From NCBI RefSeq assembly GCF_019308355.1, contig NZ_JAAGKM010000010.1, forward strand, positions 1 to 64,000: a stretch of DNA of 64,000 nt. The letters are read 5' to 3'. A program made the translations under genes and the position numbers. The stretch comes from Empedobacter falsenii (GTDB lineage Bacteria; Bacteroidota; Bacteroidia; Flavobacteriales; Weeksellaceae). Below are positions 1-8,592 of the stretch, one piece after another. The notes beneath the pieces are model-generated. The model did not search any database and was not told the origin of the DNA. It saw nothing but the letters and a program-made list of their open reading frames with translations. Every line of letters begins with the position of its first letter. Positions within the stretch are counted from its first letter, which is position 1.

Positions 1-84
1 TTTACCCTCAAAGGTCTGAAAAAAGTAGAATTGGAGTTCGGTTTACACGCTTTAGCACACAATCTAAGAAAGAAAGTTGCCTAA
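1..84 (+). CDS. Transposase C-terminal end (IS1182-like, partial at window edge)
   Basis: Frame 1 is open from the first base to a TAA at 82-84 and reads a 27-residue tail containing GLKKVELEFGLHALAHNLRK. A 'K-x-E-x-x-x-x-L-x-A-x-A-H-N-L-R-K' ending is what I know from DDE transposases of the IS1182 type. Only the last residues are visible, so whether the element is intact cannot be judged. It ends about 125 bp before the LpxD paralog, so the left flank of that gene is mobile-element DNA. The family call rests on this short tail alone. Confidence 0.6.
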   Translation, partial: FTLKGLKKVELEFGLHALAHNLRKKVA

Positions 85-129
85 AGAGGACAACTTTTTC
101 TATTTTCCAAAATAATATACATTTTACCG

Positions 130-172
130 AAATAAAAAATCCGCCTCAAATTTTGTTGTGAGACGGATTCTT
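130..172. terminator. Hairpin terminator after the transposase
   Basis: Two 19-nt arms (130-148 and about 158-176) pair except at two A/C positions, with an AT-rich loop. The two mismatches become G-T wobbles on the minus strand, so the hairpin is stronger read leftwards, but the T-rich stretch after the right arm also fits termination of the transposase transcript. The loop contains the TTG that could serve as the -33 element of the next promoter. Confidence 0.6.
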
Positions 173-186
173 TATTTTTATATTTG
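156..186 (+). promoter_or_regulatory. Bacteroidota-type promoter of the LpxD paralog
   Basis: TAtaTTTG at 179-186 matches the Bacteroidota -7 consensus TAnnTTTG exactly. A TTG at 156-158 lies 20 nt upstream, a normal spacing for the -33 element. The start codon is at 211, preceded by a purine-rich AGGAG-type stretch near 199-203. The -33 element falls in the loop of the preceding terminator hairpin. Confidence 0.65.
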
Positions 187-210
187 TAGACTTTTTAAAA
201 GGAGAGAAAG

Positions 211-1137
211 ATGAAATTTCCACAAACACATCAATTAAAAGATATAGCATCAATTATCGATGCAAAATTTATTGGAGACGAAAATTTTCCAGTAGAAGGA
301 ATCAATGAAATTCACCGTGTAGAAGCGGGAGATATAGTTTTTGTTGATCATCCAAAATATTATGATAAAGCGTTACAATCGAATGCTACAATTGTTTTGA
401 TAAACAAAGAAGTTGATTGTCCAGAAGGAAAAGCTTTGTTGATTTCTGATGATCCTTTCCGTGATTTTGTCAAAATTGGACAACATTTTATGGCGTTTGA
501 AGCTGCTACAAAACAAATTTCTGATTCTGCAGAAATAGGTGAAGGAACAATTATTCAGCCAGGCGCATTTATAGGAAATCATGTCAAAATTGGAAAAAAT
601 TGTGTGATTCATTCTAATGTTTCAATCAATGATTATGCAATTATCGGAGATAATGTAATTATTCGTTCGGGAACAGTTTTAGGAGCTGATGCATTTTACT
701 ACAAAAACCGCGAAACAGGTTTTGATCGTTTAAAATCTGTCGGAAATGTTATCATCGAAAATAATGTAGAAATTGGTGCGAATTGTACGATAGATAGAGG
801 AGTTTCTGCTTCTACAATTATTGGTGAAGGAACAATAATGGATAATTTAATTCAGATTGGTCACGATACAATTATTGGTAAAAAATGTTTGATTGCTTCG
901 CAAGTTGGAATTGCTGGTTGTGTAAATGTAGAAGACGAAGTTTCTATTTGGGGACAAGTTGGGATTACAAGTGGTGTAACAATCGGTACAAAAGCGGTAT
1001 TATTAGCACAAGCAGGAGTTAGTAAATCTCTGGAAGGAGGAAAAACATATTTTGGTTATCCAGCTGAAGAGGCTCGAGGATTGTATAAAAAAATGGCTGT
1101 CACAGAGATAATGGTTCGCGATTACAAGAGAAAATAA
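211..1137 (+). CDS. lpxD: UDP-3-O-(3-hydroxyacyl)glucosamine N-acyltransferase, LpxD family (probably second copy)
   Basis: LpxD adds the second 3-hydroxyacyl chain to UDP-acylglucosamine in lipid A synthesis. The 308-residue protein has the N-terminal uridine-binding domain (about 1-100) followed by left-handed beta-helix hexapeptide repeats (about 105-270). The catalytic histidine is visible as His218 in IQIGHDTIIG, aligned with the active-site His of E. coli LpxD. Flavobacteria often carry an extra LpxD-like gene just before sucD, and this gene has that position; the canonical lpxD with lpxC/fabZ and lpxA is not in the window. It has its own promoter (179-186) and a terminator (1162-1187), so it is likely monocistronic. 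Substrate preference of the paralog cannot be read from sequence. Confidence 0.9.
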   Translation: MKFPQTHQLKDIASIIDAKFIGDENFPVEGINEIHRVEAGDIVFVDHPKYYDKALQSNATIVLINKEVDCPEGKALLISDDPFRDFVKIGQHFMAFEAATKQISDSAEIGEGTIIQPGAFIGNHVKIGKNCVIHSNVSINDYAIIGDNVIIRSGTVLGADAFYYKNRETGFDRLKSVGNVIIENNVEIGANCTIDRGVSASTIIGEGTIMDNLIQIGHDTIIGKKCLIASQVGIAGCVNVEDEVSIWGQVGITSGVTIGTKAVLLAQAGVSKSLEGGKTYFGYPAEEARGLYKKMAVTEIMVRDYKRK

Positions 1138-1161
1138 AATTATCTATAGAAAATATTTTAT

Positions 1162-1187
1162 AGCCGACCGTTTGGTCGGCTTTTTTT
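1162..1187 (+). terminator. Intrinsic terminator of the LpxD paralog
   Basis: A perfect 8-bp GC-rich stem (1162-1169 with 1174-1181, loop GTTT) is followed directly by a run of T. Confidence 0.9.
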
Positions 1188-1278
1188 ATGATAAATATCT
1201 TATCCTTTTTTGTCCTGTTCCAATAAAGATTTAGTGTATTTTTTACATTGAATATTTTTTAAAATGCAAAACTCCTTT

Positions 1279-1286
1279 TATATTTG
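1279..1286 (+). promoter_or_regulatory. -7 promoter element of sucD
   Basis: TAtaTTTG matches the consensus exactly and lies 18 nt before the ATG at 1305, predicting a very short leader. No well-spaced -33 TTG is evident; the nearest is at 1248-1250. Confidence 0.55.
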
Positions 1287-1304
1287 TGTAAATTAAAAAT
1301 CACA

Positions 1305-2174
1305 ATGTCTGTATTAGTAAACAAAGATTCAAAAATAATCGTTCAAGGTTTCACAGGGAAAGAAGGAACTTTTCATGCTGAGCAAATGATTGAATATGGA
1401 ACACAAGTAGTAGGTGGCGTAACTCCAGGAAAAGGAGGACAAACTCACTTAGGGTTACCAATTTTTAACACAGTAAAAGATGCTGTTGATCAAGCAGGAG
1501 CAGACGTTTCTATTATTTTCGTTCCACCAGCATTCGCTGCTGACGCTGTAATGGAAGCTGCAGAAGCAGGTATCAAAGTAATTATTTGTATTACAGAAGG
1601 TATTCCAGTAGAAGATATGGTAAAAGTACAAGCTTATGTTGACCAAAGAGATGTAACATTAATCGGACCTAACTGTCCTGGTGTTATCACTTCTGAGGAA
1701 GCTAAAGTTGGTATTATGCCAGGTTTCATTTTCAAAAAAGGTAAAGTTGGTATCGTTTCTAAATCAGGAACTTTAACTTACGAAGCTGCTGACCAAGTAG
1801 TAAAAGCTGGTTACGGAATTTCTACAGCAATTGGAATTGGTGGAGATCCAATTATTGGAACTACAACAAAAGAAGCTGTTGAATTATTTATGAATGACCC
1901 AGAAACTGAGTGTATCGTAATGATTGGTGAAATTGGTGGACAATTAGAAGCTGAGGCTGCTCGTTGGATTAAAGCAAATGGAACTAAACCAGTTGTAGGA
2001 TTTATTGCAGGACAAACTGCACCAAAAGGTCGTACAATGGGACACGCTGGAGCTATCGTAGGTGGAGCTGATGATACAGCACAAGCTAAAATGGCAATTA
2101 TGGAAGAATGTGGAATCCACGTTGTTGCATCTCCTGCTGATATCGGAGCTACAGTAGCAAAAGTTTTAGGATAA
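1305..2174 (+). CDS. sucD: Succinyl-CoA ligase (ADP-forming) alpha subunit
   Basis: SucD forms the SucCD complex that makes ATP or GTP from succinyl-CoA in the TCA cycle. The 289-residue product starts [10 protein letters not shown] and shows the CoA-binding Rossmann fold (about 4-100), the phosphorylated histidine His247 in [10 protein letters not shown], and the ligase motif around GPNCPGVI (121-128). Length equals the E. coli protein. The frame extends 7 codons upstream to a TTG at 1284, but that overlaps the promoter element, so ATG 1305 is chosen. sucC is not adjacent, as is common in this group. It is separated from the LpxD gene by a terminator and has its own promoter. Confidence 0.97.
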   Translation: MSVLVNKDSKIIVQGFTGKEGTFHAEQMIEYGTQVVGGVTPGKGGQTHLGLPIFNTVKDAVDQAGADVSIIFVPPAFAADAVMEAAEAGIKVIICITEGIPVEDMVKVQAYVDQRDVTLIGPNCPGVITSEEAKVGIMPGFIFKKGKVGIVSKSGTLTYEAADQVVKAGYGISTAIGIGGDPIIGTTTKEAVELFMNDPETECIVMIGEIGGQLEAEAARWIKANGTKPVVGFIAGQTAPKGRTMGHAGAIVGGADDTAQAKMAIMEECGIHVVASPADIGATVAKVLG

Positions 2175-2196
2175 GAATATTCTTAATCAAAATAGT

Positions 2197-2226
2197 AAAG
2201 GAACTCAAATTTGAGTTCCTTTTTTT
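2197..2226. terminator. Bidirectional terminator between sucD and a convergent gene
   Basis: The palindrome AAAGGAACTCAAATTTGAGTTCC is followed by T on the plus strand and preceded by A, so it can stop sucD and the minus-strand gene ending at 2225. Confidence 0.85.
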
Positions 2227-3229
2227 ATTTTAAAATTCTTGTTATGCAATAAATATTATATGTAATCAATACAATCAATAATACTCCTAAACACATTAGT
2301 AATAAATCAAATCGCCCTTGAAATTTATTTGAAAAATCGATTTGTATTAACTCTTTATTTTGATATTTTAAAGCTTGTATTGATATTATTTTCTTATTAT
2401 TTAAATGAGAATAAAAATAAGGTTGTGCCAGTTTTTTGATATTGTAATCATTGTCTTCTTTAAAAATTTCGAATTCAATCAAATTATTTTGATGATTTGT
2501 TTTAACAAATTCATATCCATTAATTTTATTGAAATTTTCATATTGTAAATTGAAATTTATTTGAGGATATTCTTTTAATTTAAAGATTAAATATTCTTTT
2601 CGATTTTTCCTTTTTCCACTAAAATCTATTTCTGGCTGATAAGCCATATGACCTTTAATGGTTTTGTATTCTTGTATTTTATCAGGCTGATAATTTTCTA
2701 TGCTAAAAGATAAAATAAATATTATTAAAGAGGAGAAAATCAATGATGTAATTATAATATATTCTTTTTCTACAAAACTTATTTCAAAATCTTCATTCTT
2801 TTTTATCTCAGGATAATTAGTTTTTAAATAAGATAGAATCTCATCAAACACATATTTATTATGAACTTCTTTAATACGACAAACTATTTTATTATCAGCA
2901 TACAATTGAATTAATTGTCCATTAGATTTCCTTTTATAAGAATCTTTATATTCACCATTTGTAATACTATAGCTTGTGAAATCTATCGCTTTCTTATATA
3001 CTAAATTAGTATAAATAAGTCTGTTGTTATTAAATTCATAAGACTCTTTACTATTACTAATTATAAAATAAAGTTGAACTATAATAAGTCCAGAAATTAA
3101 AAAATAATTGAAAGCGCTATATCCTATTAATATAAAAAAGAAATAGGCAACTACTGAAATTAATGTGGCAATTTTCCTTAGAGCACTATCTTCCCTTGAT
3201 GGAATAAAATGGGTATTAAATTTTATCAT
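2225..3229 (-). CDS. Membrane protein of unknown function
   Basis: I do not recognise this 334-residue protein. Hydrophobic segments are visible at about 19-39, 40-58, 157-176 and 308-330, giving a probable four-helix inner-membrane protein with two soluble loops (about 60-155 and 177-305) rich in Asn, Lys and Tyr. Its ATG overlaps the stop of the upstream DUF4240 gene by one base (TAATG), so the two are probably translated from one mRNA and may act together. The AT-rich codon use resembles the neighbours but is at the extreme end. No catalytic motif is seen. Confidence 0.7.
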   Translation of the reverse strand: MIKFNTHFIPSREDSALRKIATLISVVAYFFFILIGYSAFNYFLISGLIIVQLYFIISNSKESYEFNNNRLIYTNLVYKKAIDFTSYSITNGEYKDSYKRKSNGQLIQLYADNKIVCRIKEVHNKYVFDEILSYLKTNYPEIKKNEDFEISFVEKEYIIITSLIFSSLIIFILSFSIENYQPDKIQEYKTIKGHMAYQPEIDFSGKRKNRKEYLIFKLKEYPQINFNLQYENFNKINGYEFVKTNHQNNLIEFEIFKEDNDYNIKKLAQPYFYSHLNNKKIISIQALKYQNKELIQIDFSNKFQGRFDLLLMCLGVLLIVLITYNIYCITRILK

Positions 3230-3888
3230 TATAAAAACTCGTCTTCATCATCAAAATCATCTTCCATTTCGTCGTCGTCTGGAGAATAATCTTCGATAAA
3301 AACTTTGAATAATCTTGGACAAATGATTTGCAAATTGGTTAAATTTTCGTCATCCCAATCAAACTCAGGTTTTGGAGATTTTTCAGTATAAAATTTAAAA
3401 CATTCTTTGTCTACAAAGTCAATAATCTTGTGTTCGAATTTTTCGTAGAAAACATCATCAGCGATTAAATGAAAATCTTCAAATTCATATAAATCATCTT
3501 CGTTGAAGCCTTCGTTAAAATAATCAGCTAAATTATCAGGATTCAAAATTGCCTTTTCAAACAATTCTTGTCCTTGCGAAATAATCCAATTTTTGAAATA
3601 ATAGAAATGTGTTGGATCTGTATCATCATTCATAATACAAGCTGCACACCATATTTCAGGCGAATGTAATGAATAGGAGTAGAACTCTAATCGAAGTTGA
3701 AAACCAATAATATCCTCGGCAGTTAGATCTTCTAATTCTTGTTCCAAAGCCTTTTCTTGATCTTGCAAATTATTGGCATTGAGCAAAGAATTTTCTATAA
3801 TTTGCCAAAACAAATCTTCTTCGAGCATACGCGAAATGCGCTCTGAGGGAAGGGTTGAAGAGTTAAACAAATCATCTAAAAAATCCAT
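3229..3888 (-). CDS. DUF4240 domain protein
   Basis: The 219-residue acidic, soluble protein matches the DUF4240 pattern as I know it: FWQIIENSL (about 27-35), then a helical stretch, an 'IWCAACIMNDD' block near 78-88 and FKNWIISQG near 98-106. The C-terminus is an Asp/Glu-rich tail (about 200-219). DUF4240 proteins have no established biochemical role; some occur near polymorphic-toxin or immunity genes, but no toxin is seen here. It is the first gene of a two-gene unit with the membrane protein that starts one base before its stop ends. Confidence 0.75.
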   Translation of the reverse strand: MDFLDDLFNSSTLPSERISRMLEEDLFWQIIENSLLNANNLQDQEKALEQELEDLTAEDIIGFQLRLEFYSYSLHSPEIWCAACIMNDDTDPTHFYYFKNWIISQGQELFEKAILNPDNLADYFNEGFNEDDLYEFEDFHLIADDVFYEKFEHKIIDFVDKECFKFYTEKSPKPEFDWDDENLTNLQIICPRLFKVFIEDYSPDDDEMEDDFDDEDEFL

Positions 3889-4083
3889 ATTTCTACTTTT
3901 TAGTTTGTATTTAGTTGGTTTTGATTCGTAAAAAATTATCTAACGTTTTATTTCTTAAACCTTTAATTGATAAAACATTTTAATAAAATCTTTTTATAAT
4001 TTATAAATAAAATATGATGAAACCTATTAATTTTTAAACTATTTGCAATTTTTAAGGTAATTGTTTGATTTTGTTTAAACTAA
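3889..4083. other. Intergenic AT-rich gap with no gene seen
   Basis: Between the DUF4240 gene and the terminator of the YgiC-like operon. Both strands are interrupted by stops and no RNA or repeat structure is evident; it must hold the promoter of the DUF4240 gene. Confidence 0.6.
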
Positions 4084-4117
4084 AAAAAGTCTAATTCGAA
4101 GTGGAATTAGACTTTTT
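4084..4117. terminator. Terminator of the YgiC/YgiB-like operon
   Basis: A perfect 14-bp stem (4084-4097 with 4104-4117, 6-nt loop) is flanked by A runs on the left and T on the right; on the minus strand it ends the gene stopping at 4131. Confidence 0.9.
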
Positions 4118-4130
4118 GGTTTTAAATATT

Positions 4131-5267
4131 TTACTCAATAATATGCGGAACAAAACGACTTTTATCGGTTGTAATAAATTGGTCACTTTCGCGGAACGTA
4201 ATTCCACACGATTCTTGCCCAATAATCCAACTTCCGATAATGGTATAACCTGTTTCTTCATGATGTAAATTAGCCAAAGCTTGATAAATAAAACCTTCTT
4301 CACCATATTCTCCTGAAGTTTGCTCCGAAATAGTTCCGTTTTTTACAACTTCTATATTTGCGCCTTCACGTGATAACAATGGTTTTTTGACATAATTCTT
4401 CATCTCTTTTGGTGAATCTGTATAAGCTTCTAATAATAATGGATGATCTGGATACAATTCCCATAAAATTGGTAAAATAGCTTTGTTCGAAAGAATCATT
4501 TTCCAAGCAGGTTCTATCCAATTTGCGTTGATTTCATCATTTTTGATGTTGTATGCAAACAACTCGTTCATCATCCATTCCCACGGATAAAGCTTGAAAA
4601 TATCTGTAATTGGTTTTTCTTCTAAATCAACAAAATTGACATTATTCCAACCGATTTCGTCAACGTAAATTAATTTGGTATTAATTCCGGCTTGTATCGC
4701 ACAATCTCTGATATATTCGATATTCGTCAAATCTTCTAACGATTCTCTCACGCAAGAAAAATGCAAGGTTTCACCTTTCAAATAAGGTTTTAACATTTTC
4801 CATGTTTCAATTAATTTATCGTGAACAGAATTGAATTGATCTTTTGTTTCTCCAAAATAATTTTCCATCCAAAACCATTGTACAACACCACATTCAAACA
4901 ACGAAGTAGGTGTATCAGCATTGAATTCTAACATTTTCAATTGATCATTATCGTAAGCAAAATCAAAACGTCCATAAATACTTGGCGCATCATTTTCCCA
5001 TGTATCAATCAAATAAGGTTGAATAAATTTTGGAATTTTAAATTCGTCCAAACGATTATTTTGAATCACATGTTCGACAGCATTCAAGCACATTTCCCAC
5101 AATTCGTTTGTCGCTTCAAAGATTTTATCCGCTTCTTTTTCCGAAATAGAATAGTAATAATCTTCTACCCAATAGGTTTGTTTATTTTCGTCTGTATGAT
5201 AGCCAAAGCCAATATTTTCTAACCTTTCTTGCCAGTTTTCGTCAGCTTTTATTCTTTTTAATTGCAT
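4131..5267 (-). CDS. Glutathionylspermidine synthase-fold protein (YgiC/YjfC type)
   Basis: The 378-residue protein is close in length to E. coli YgiC (386) and shows its ATP-grasp landmarks: LEFNADTPTSLFE (about 113-125), IFKLYPWEWM (about 225-234) and KPLLSREGANIEVV (about 299-312). It has only the synthetase-like domain and lacks the amidase domain of true Gsp synthetase-amidase. The E. coli paralogs YgiC and YjfC have no demonstrated glutathionylspermidine activity, so the substrate is unknown; peptide-bond formation on a polyamine or peptide is only a family-level expectation. It follows a YgiB-like lipoprotein gene by 9 bp, as in the E. coli ygiB-ygiC pair. Confidence 0.85.
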   Translation of the reverse strand: MQLKRIKADENWQERLENIGFGYHTDENKQTYWVEDYYYSISEKEADKIFEATNELWEMCLNAVEHVIQNNRLDEFKIPKFIQPYLIDTWENDAPSIYGRFDFAYDNDQLKMLEFNADTPTSLFECGVVQWFWMENYFGETKDQFNSVHDKLIETWKMLKPYLKGETLHFSCVRESLEDLTNIEYIRDCAIQAGINTKLIYVDEIGWNNVNFVDLEEKPITDIFKLYPWEWMMNELFAYNIKNDEINANWIEPAWKMILSNKAILPILWELYPDHPLLLEAYTDSPKEMKNYVKKPLLSREGANIEVVKNGTISEQTSGEYGEEGFIYQALANLHHEETGYTIIGSWIIGQESCGITFRESDQFITTDKSRFVPHIIE

Positions 5268-5276
5268 AAAATTTGT

Positions 5277-5666
5277 TTAAGATGAAACTGAACGAGAAGA
5301 AGCAGATTTTCCGAATCCACCGCGAACAGTTTGACTTTTATACGCTTGCGCTTTTGCTGCGTTTGTTCCGACGTTAGACTGTTGATGCAAACCTTGACTT
5401 GCATAGCCCATTCCGCTGCCAGTTAAGCTACGAAAAGCCATAAACCAAAGCAACGAACTTCCCATTCCACCGTGATGCGAACCACCAGAATGAGATGCAT
5501 AATTTGACGTAACATCTGTGTAAGGAGCAGTAGAATCTGCACGCATATATACCTTTTGTGCATTGTTCGTAACAGGCGCTTCTTCACGATTCATACACGA
5601 ACTAAGAACCGAAGAAATTAACACTAAAGTCACGACTTTACTTGCTCTTTTTTCTCTTTTATTCAT
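5277..5666 (-). CDS. YgiB-like (DUF1190-type) lipoprotein
   Basis: A 129-residue protein with a basic N-terminus, a hydrophobic stretch and lipobox SVLSSC (Cys about 24). The rest is Gly/Ser/His-rich, with a short hydrophobic patch SSLLWFMAFRSL and the ending VRGGFGKSASSRSVSS. That ending closely recalls the conserved VTRGGFGES tail of E. coli YgiB, and the gene sits directly upstream of a YgiC homolog, as ygiB does. The protein is much shorter than YgiB (about 220 residues). Role unknown; probably attached to an envelope membrane. Confidence 0.75.
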   Translation of the reverse strand: MNKREKRASKVVTLVLISSVLSSCMNREEAPVTNNAQKVYMRADSTAPYTDVTSNYASHSGGSHHGGMGSSLLWFMAFRSLTGSGMGYASQGLHQQSNVGTNAAKAQAYKSQTVRGGFGKSASSRSVSS

Positions 5667-5672
5667 GATAGA

Positions 5673-5951
5673 TTATTGAATGGTTACGTAAATAGGAATT
5701 TTGGTAGAATCGGTAGGTGTATATTGTTTGTGCGTAATCAAAGTATCTACTTTTTCTGCAATCATCAAATCGTTTGACCAAATTTTTTGTTTGGTAATAT
5801 GTAAAACAGAGTCGCCTTTAGTTTCGGTTGTCAATACAACTTCGCGAGCCGATTTTTTATCAATTTGTTCTAAATTTTGATTTTCGTTTTGATTAGATTG
5901 ACACGCAAAAAAAGTTGTCAATGGTAGTGTTATTAAAAGTATTTTTTTCAT
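5673..5951 (-). CDS. Small lipoprotein of unknown function
   Basis: A 92-residue protein with signal peptide and lipobox TFFAC (Cys 17), followed by an Asn/Glu-rich linker and a charged domain. No family recognised. It is six bases upstream of the YgiB-like gene, so it is the first gene of a three-gene unit: small lipoprotein, YgiB-like lipoprotein, YgiC-like ATP-grasp protein. The arrangement suggests an envelope function for all three, which is inference from context. Confidence 0.7.
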   Translation of the reverse strand: MKKILLITLPLTTFFACQSNQNENQNLEQIDKKSAREVVLTTETKGDSVLHITKQKIWSNDLMIAEKVDTLITHKQYTPTDSTKIPIYVTIQ

Positions 5952-5989
5952 GTTTCTTAGACTTCTAACAAAGTTACATTATTTCACAA

Positions 5990-6026
5990 AAAAAGCACAA
6001 TTCAGAAATTCTGAATTATGCTTTTT
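5990..6026 (-). terminator. Terminator of the CoA-transferase gene
   Basis: Arms 5990-6005 and 6011-6026 pair over 16 bp with one C/A mismatch that becomes a G-T wobble on the minus strand; A-rich flank on the left gives a U run for minus-strand RNA. Confidence 0.85.
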
Positions 6027-6055
6027 GAAAAAGTATAGTCTTATTATTTATTATT

Positions 6056-7567
6056 CTAGTGATTCAAAACTAATAATTCTTCTTTTTTCATAGAACCTGT
6101 TTGTTTCAATCTTGTGTGCCAAGAGAACGCTTCTTCTAAGATATGTGGCGTTTGACCACCTCTTTCTACACAAGCTCTTTCGAAATAAGATAATAATTCA
6201 CCTTTATAATCTGGATGAACACAGTTGTTGATAATTTCGATAGCTCTTTCGCGTGGTGCTAAACCTCTTAAATCGGCTAAACCTTGCTCTGTAACAATAA
6301 TATCTACATCATGTTCTGTGTGATCGTGATGAGAAACCATCGGAACGATAGACGAAATATTTCCACCTTTTGCGATAGAAGCAGTAACAAAGATTGAGAT
6401 AAATGCATTACGAGCAAAATCTCCAGAACCTCCAATACCATTCATCATGTGTGTACCAGAAACATGAGTTGAGTTTACGTTACCATAAATATCACACTCT
6501 AAAGATGTATTGATTCCAATAATTCCTAAACGACGAATAACTTCGGCAGAGTTAGAAATAGATTGAGGACGTAAAACAATTTTATCTTTATAATTGTCGA
6601 TGTTTCCTATAACACGGTCATAACATTCTTGAGAAACTGTCATAGAAGATGCCGAAGCAAACTTCATTTTTCCAGAATCAATTAAGTCAAATGTAGAATC
6701 TTGTAAAACTTCTGAGTACATTACTAAATCTTCAAAATCAGAATGTTCTAAACCACCTAAAACAGCGTTTGCAACTTTACCAATACCACATTGTAATGGC
6801 ATTAATGATTTTGTAAGACGACCTTCTTCAACTTCATTTTCGAAGAATTTCACAATGTTTTGAGCAATTGCAGCAGTCGCTTCATCAGCTGGTTGAATGT
6901 CTCCTGGAGCATCTTGAATGTCGTGAAAAACAATTCCAACAATTTTAGAAGGATCTACTTTTATTGTTTCTGTTCCAATTTTTGTATCACAAGCAGTGAT
7001 GTTAATTGGTGTACGTTTTCCATATTCTTCTACACTATAAATATCGTGAATACCTTTTATATTTGTAGGGATAGACGTGTTAATCTCAATGATTAATTTG
7101 TCTGCATTTGCAGCAATTTCTGCATTATTACCGATAGAAGTTGTAGGTACTAAAGAACCATCTTCTAAAATTTCAGCAACTTCTAAAACACCTAAATTAA
7201 TTTTAAATTGTCCATCTAAAATATGTTCAGCAGTTTCTCCTAAATGCTGATCGATAAATAAAACATTACCTGCATTTATATTTTTACGCATTACAGTGTC
7301 TACTTGGAATGGTAAACGTTTTTTTAATGCTCCACTTTCTACTAAAGCTGCGTCTGTACCATGTCCTAATGAAGCTCCTGTTACTAAAGTGATTTTTAAA
7401 TTTTCAGATTTGGCACGCTCCGCAACAGCTTTTAATACAACTTTTGTATCGCCTCCTCTTGTAAAACCACTAGAACCAACAGTCATTCCATCTTCAAAAA
7501 ATTTGGCAGACTCCTCTGCTGTCATTACTTTTGACTGTAAGTCAGTTAATTTTATTCTTTCCAACAT
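6056..7567 (-). CDS. Succinyl-CoA:acetate CoA-transferase / acetyl-CoA hydrolase family
   Basis: Enzymes of this family move CoA between acetyl-CoA and a carboxylic acid, usually succinate, linking acetate metabolism to the TCA cycle. The 503-residue protein has the expected length. Visible motifs are the N-terminal GSSGFTRGGD (31-40), QCGIGKVANAV (259-269), the catalytic glutamate Glu286 in MYSEVLQDS, and the C-terminal GIGGSGDFARNAF plus VTEQGLADLRGL blocks typical of the class. It is transcribed alone, divergently from an AraC-type regulator across about 195 bp, which makes it a candidate target of that regulator. Substrate assignment (succinate rather than other acids) is by resemblance to AarC-like proteins. 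Confidence 0.9.
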   Translation of the reverse strand: MLERIKLTDLQSKVMTAEESAKFFEDGMTVGSSGFTRGGDTKVVLKAVAERAKSENLKITLVTGASLGHGTDAALVESGALKKRLPFQVDTVMRKNINAGNVLFIDQHLGETAEHILDGQFKINLGVLEVAEILEDGSLVPTTSIGNNAEIAANADKLIIEINTSIPTNIKGIHDIYSVEEYGKRTPINITACDTKIGTETIKVDPSKIVGIVFHDIQDAPGDIQPADEATAAIAQNIVKFFENEVEEGRLTKSLMPLQCGIGKVANAVLGGLEHSDFEDLVMYSEVLQDSTFDLIDSGKMKFASASSMTVSQECYDRVIGNIDNYKDKIVLRPQSISNSAEVIRRLGIIGINTSLECDIYGNVNSTHVSGTHMMNGIGGSGDFARNAFISIFVTASIAKGGNISSIVPMVSHHDHTEHDVDIIVTEQGLADLRGLAPRERAIEIINNCVHPDYKGELLSYFERACVERGGQTPHILEEAFSWHTRLKQTGSMKKEELLVLNH

Positions 7568-7762
7568 AATGCAACTTTTTCTTTCTAATACTATTCAATA
7601 ATTGTTCCCTTCTGAACGAGGGGAATTACAAATATTGGACTAATTAATAAAAAGTTAATATTAAAAATAGTCAAATAATTATCTATTTCGGACATTTTTA
7701 TTTGTGTACATTATACATCATATCAAATAAATTATTATATTAGTTCGCAGATTAAAGAAACT

Positions 7763-8584
7763 ATGAATATACATTTGGATAATAAGTTCGAAACACGATA
7801 TTACCTAACCGAAATTGACAAATTACCAACCTCAATTTTCTGTTACCATAAGGAAATTTCGGAAGCATACGTGGTAGAACATAAACATAACAAAGCGCAA
7901 TTTCTTTATTGTGAGGGAGGAATAGTTTATGTAAAAATAGGAAAAGATACTTTTTATTTACCTGCAAGACACTATATGTGGATACCGCCTCATGTGGAAC
8001 ATAGTATACACCCAAATACACCAGAGGTGATTATGAGAAATTTATATTTCCCTATTAATGAAAGTGATAATTCGTTTTATAAAAAAGTAGGAATCTATCC
8101 TGCTGATGGATTGTTGTTAGAGCTTTTATTATTTTCTAACCAATGGAAAGGAGATATTGTTCCAGAAAACAGAAGCGAATATGTAATTGCACAAGCTTTT
8201 AAAGAAATATTACCTAAAGTAAGCAAAAGTAGTTTACGATTAGCTCTTCCATTACCACACGATGAACGTCTGAAAAAAATCGTTCAATTCTTAGATGATA
8301 ATATGGATTCTTCGATTACAATGAAGAAAATTACAGCCGAATTCGGTTTCTCTGAACGATCATTATCACGATTATTCCAAAAAGATTTGAATATGACATT
8401 TGTTCAATATTTCACTATTTTAAGAATGTTACGCGCTTTACAATTGTTAATTGATAATACGTATTCAATCAGTGAAATTTCGACAATGGTTGGTTACAAT
8501 AGTTTACCAACATTTAGTAATACATTCCAAAAAGTAATTGGAGTTCGTCCAACAGATTACTCAAAGAAAAAAGATATATTATAA
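7763..8584 (+). CDS. AraC family transcriptional regulator with cupin sensor
   Basis: A 273-residue protein with an N-terminal cupin-type ligand domain (about 15-110; the YLPARHYMWIPPHVEHSI strand pair is characteristic) and a C-terminal double helix-turn-helix (about 170-268) including the second-HTH signature ISEISTMVGYNSLPTFSNTFQKVIG in part. No membrane segment, so cytoplasmic. It is divergent from the CoA-transferase gene and 8 bp upstream of a hydrolase gene, so it may control both. Effector unknown. Confidence 0.9.
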   Translation: MNIHLDNKFETRYYLTEIDKLPTSIFCYHKEISEAYVVEHKHNKAQFLYCEGGIVYVKIGKDTFYLPARHYMWIPPHVEHSIHPNTPEVIMRNLYFPINESDNSFYKKVGIYPADGLLLELLLFSNQWKGDIVPENRSEYVIAQAFKEILPKVSKSSLRLALPLPHDERLKKIVQFLDDNMDSSITMKKITAEFGFSERSLSRLFQKDLNMTFVQYFTILRMLRALQLLIDNTYSISEISTMVGYNSLPTFSNTFQKVIGVRPTDYSKKKDIL

Positions 8585-8592
8585 ATTAAGGT

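Noticed and set aside
4131-5267. True glutathionylspermidine synthetase
   Set aside because: Only the synthetase-like half is present and the E. coli relatives YgiC/YjfC lack that activity, so the specific enzyme name was not used.
7568-7762. Operator for the AraC protein between it and the CoA-transferase gene
   Set aside because: No clear direct or inverted repeat of suitable size was seen; only imperfect short inverted arms near 7610-7625.
7761-8021. Minus-strand ORF overlapping the AraC gene, and similar antisense ORFs
   Set aside because: They lie wholly inside well-supported genes, have no recognisable domains and biased composition expected for shadow frames.
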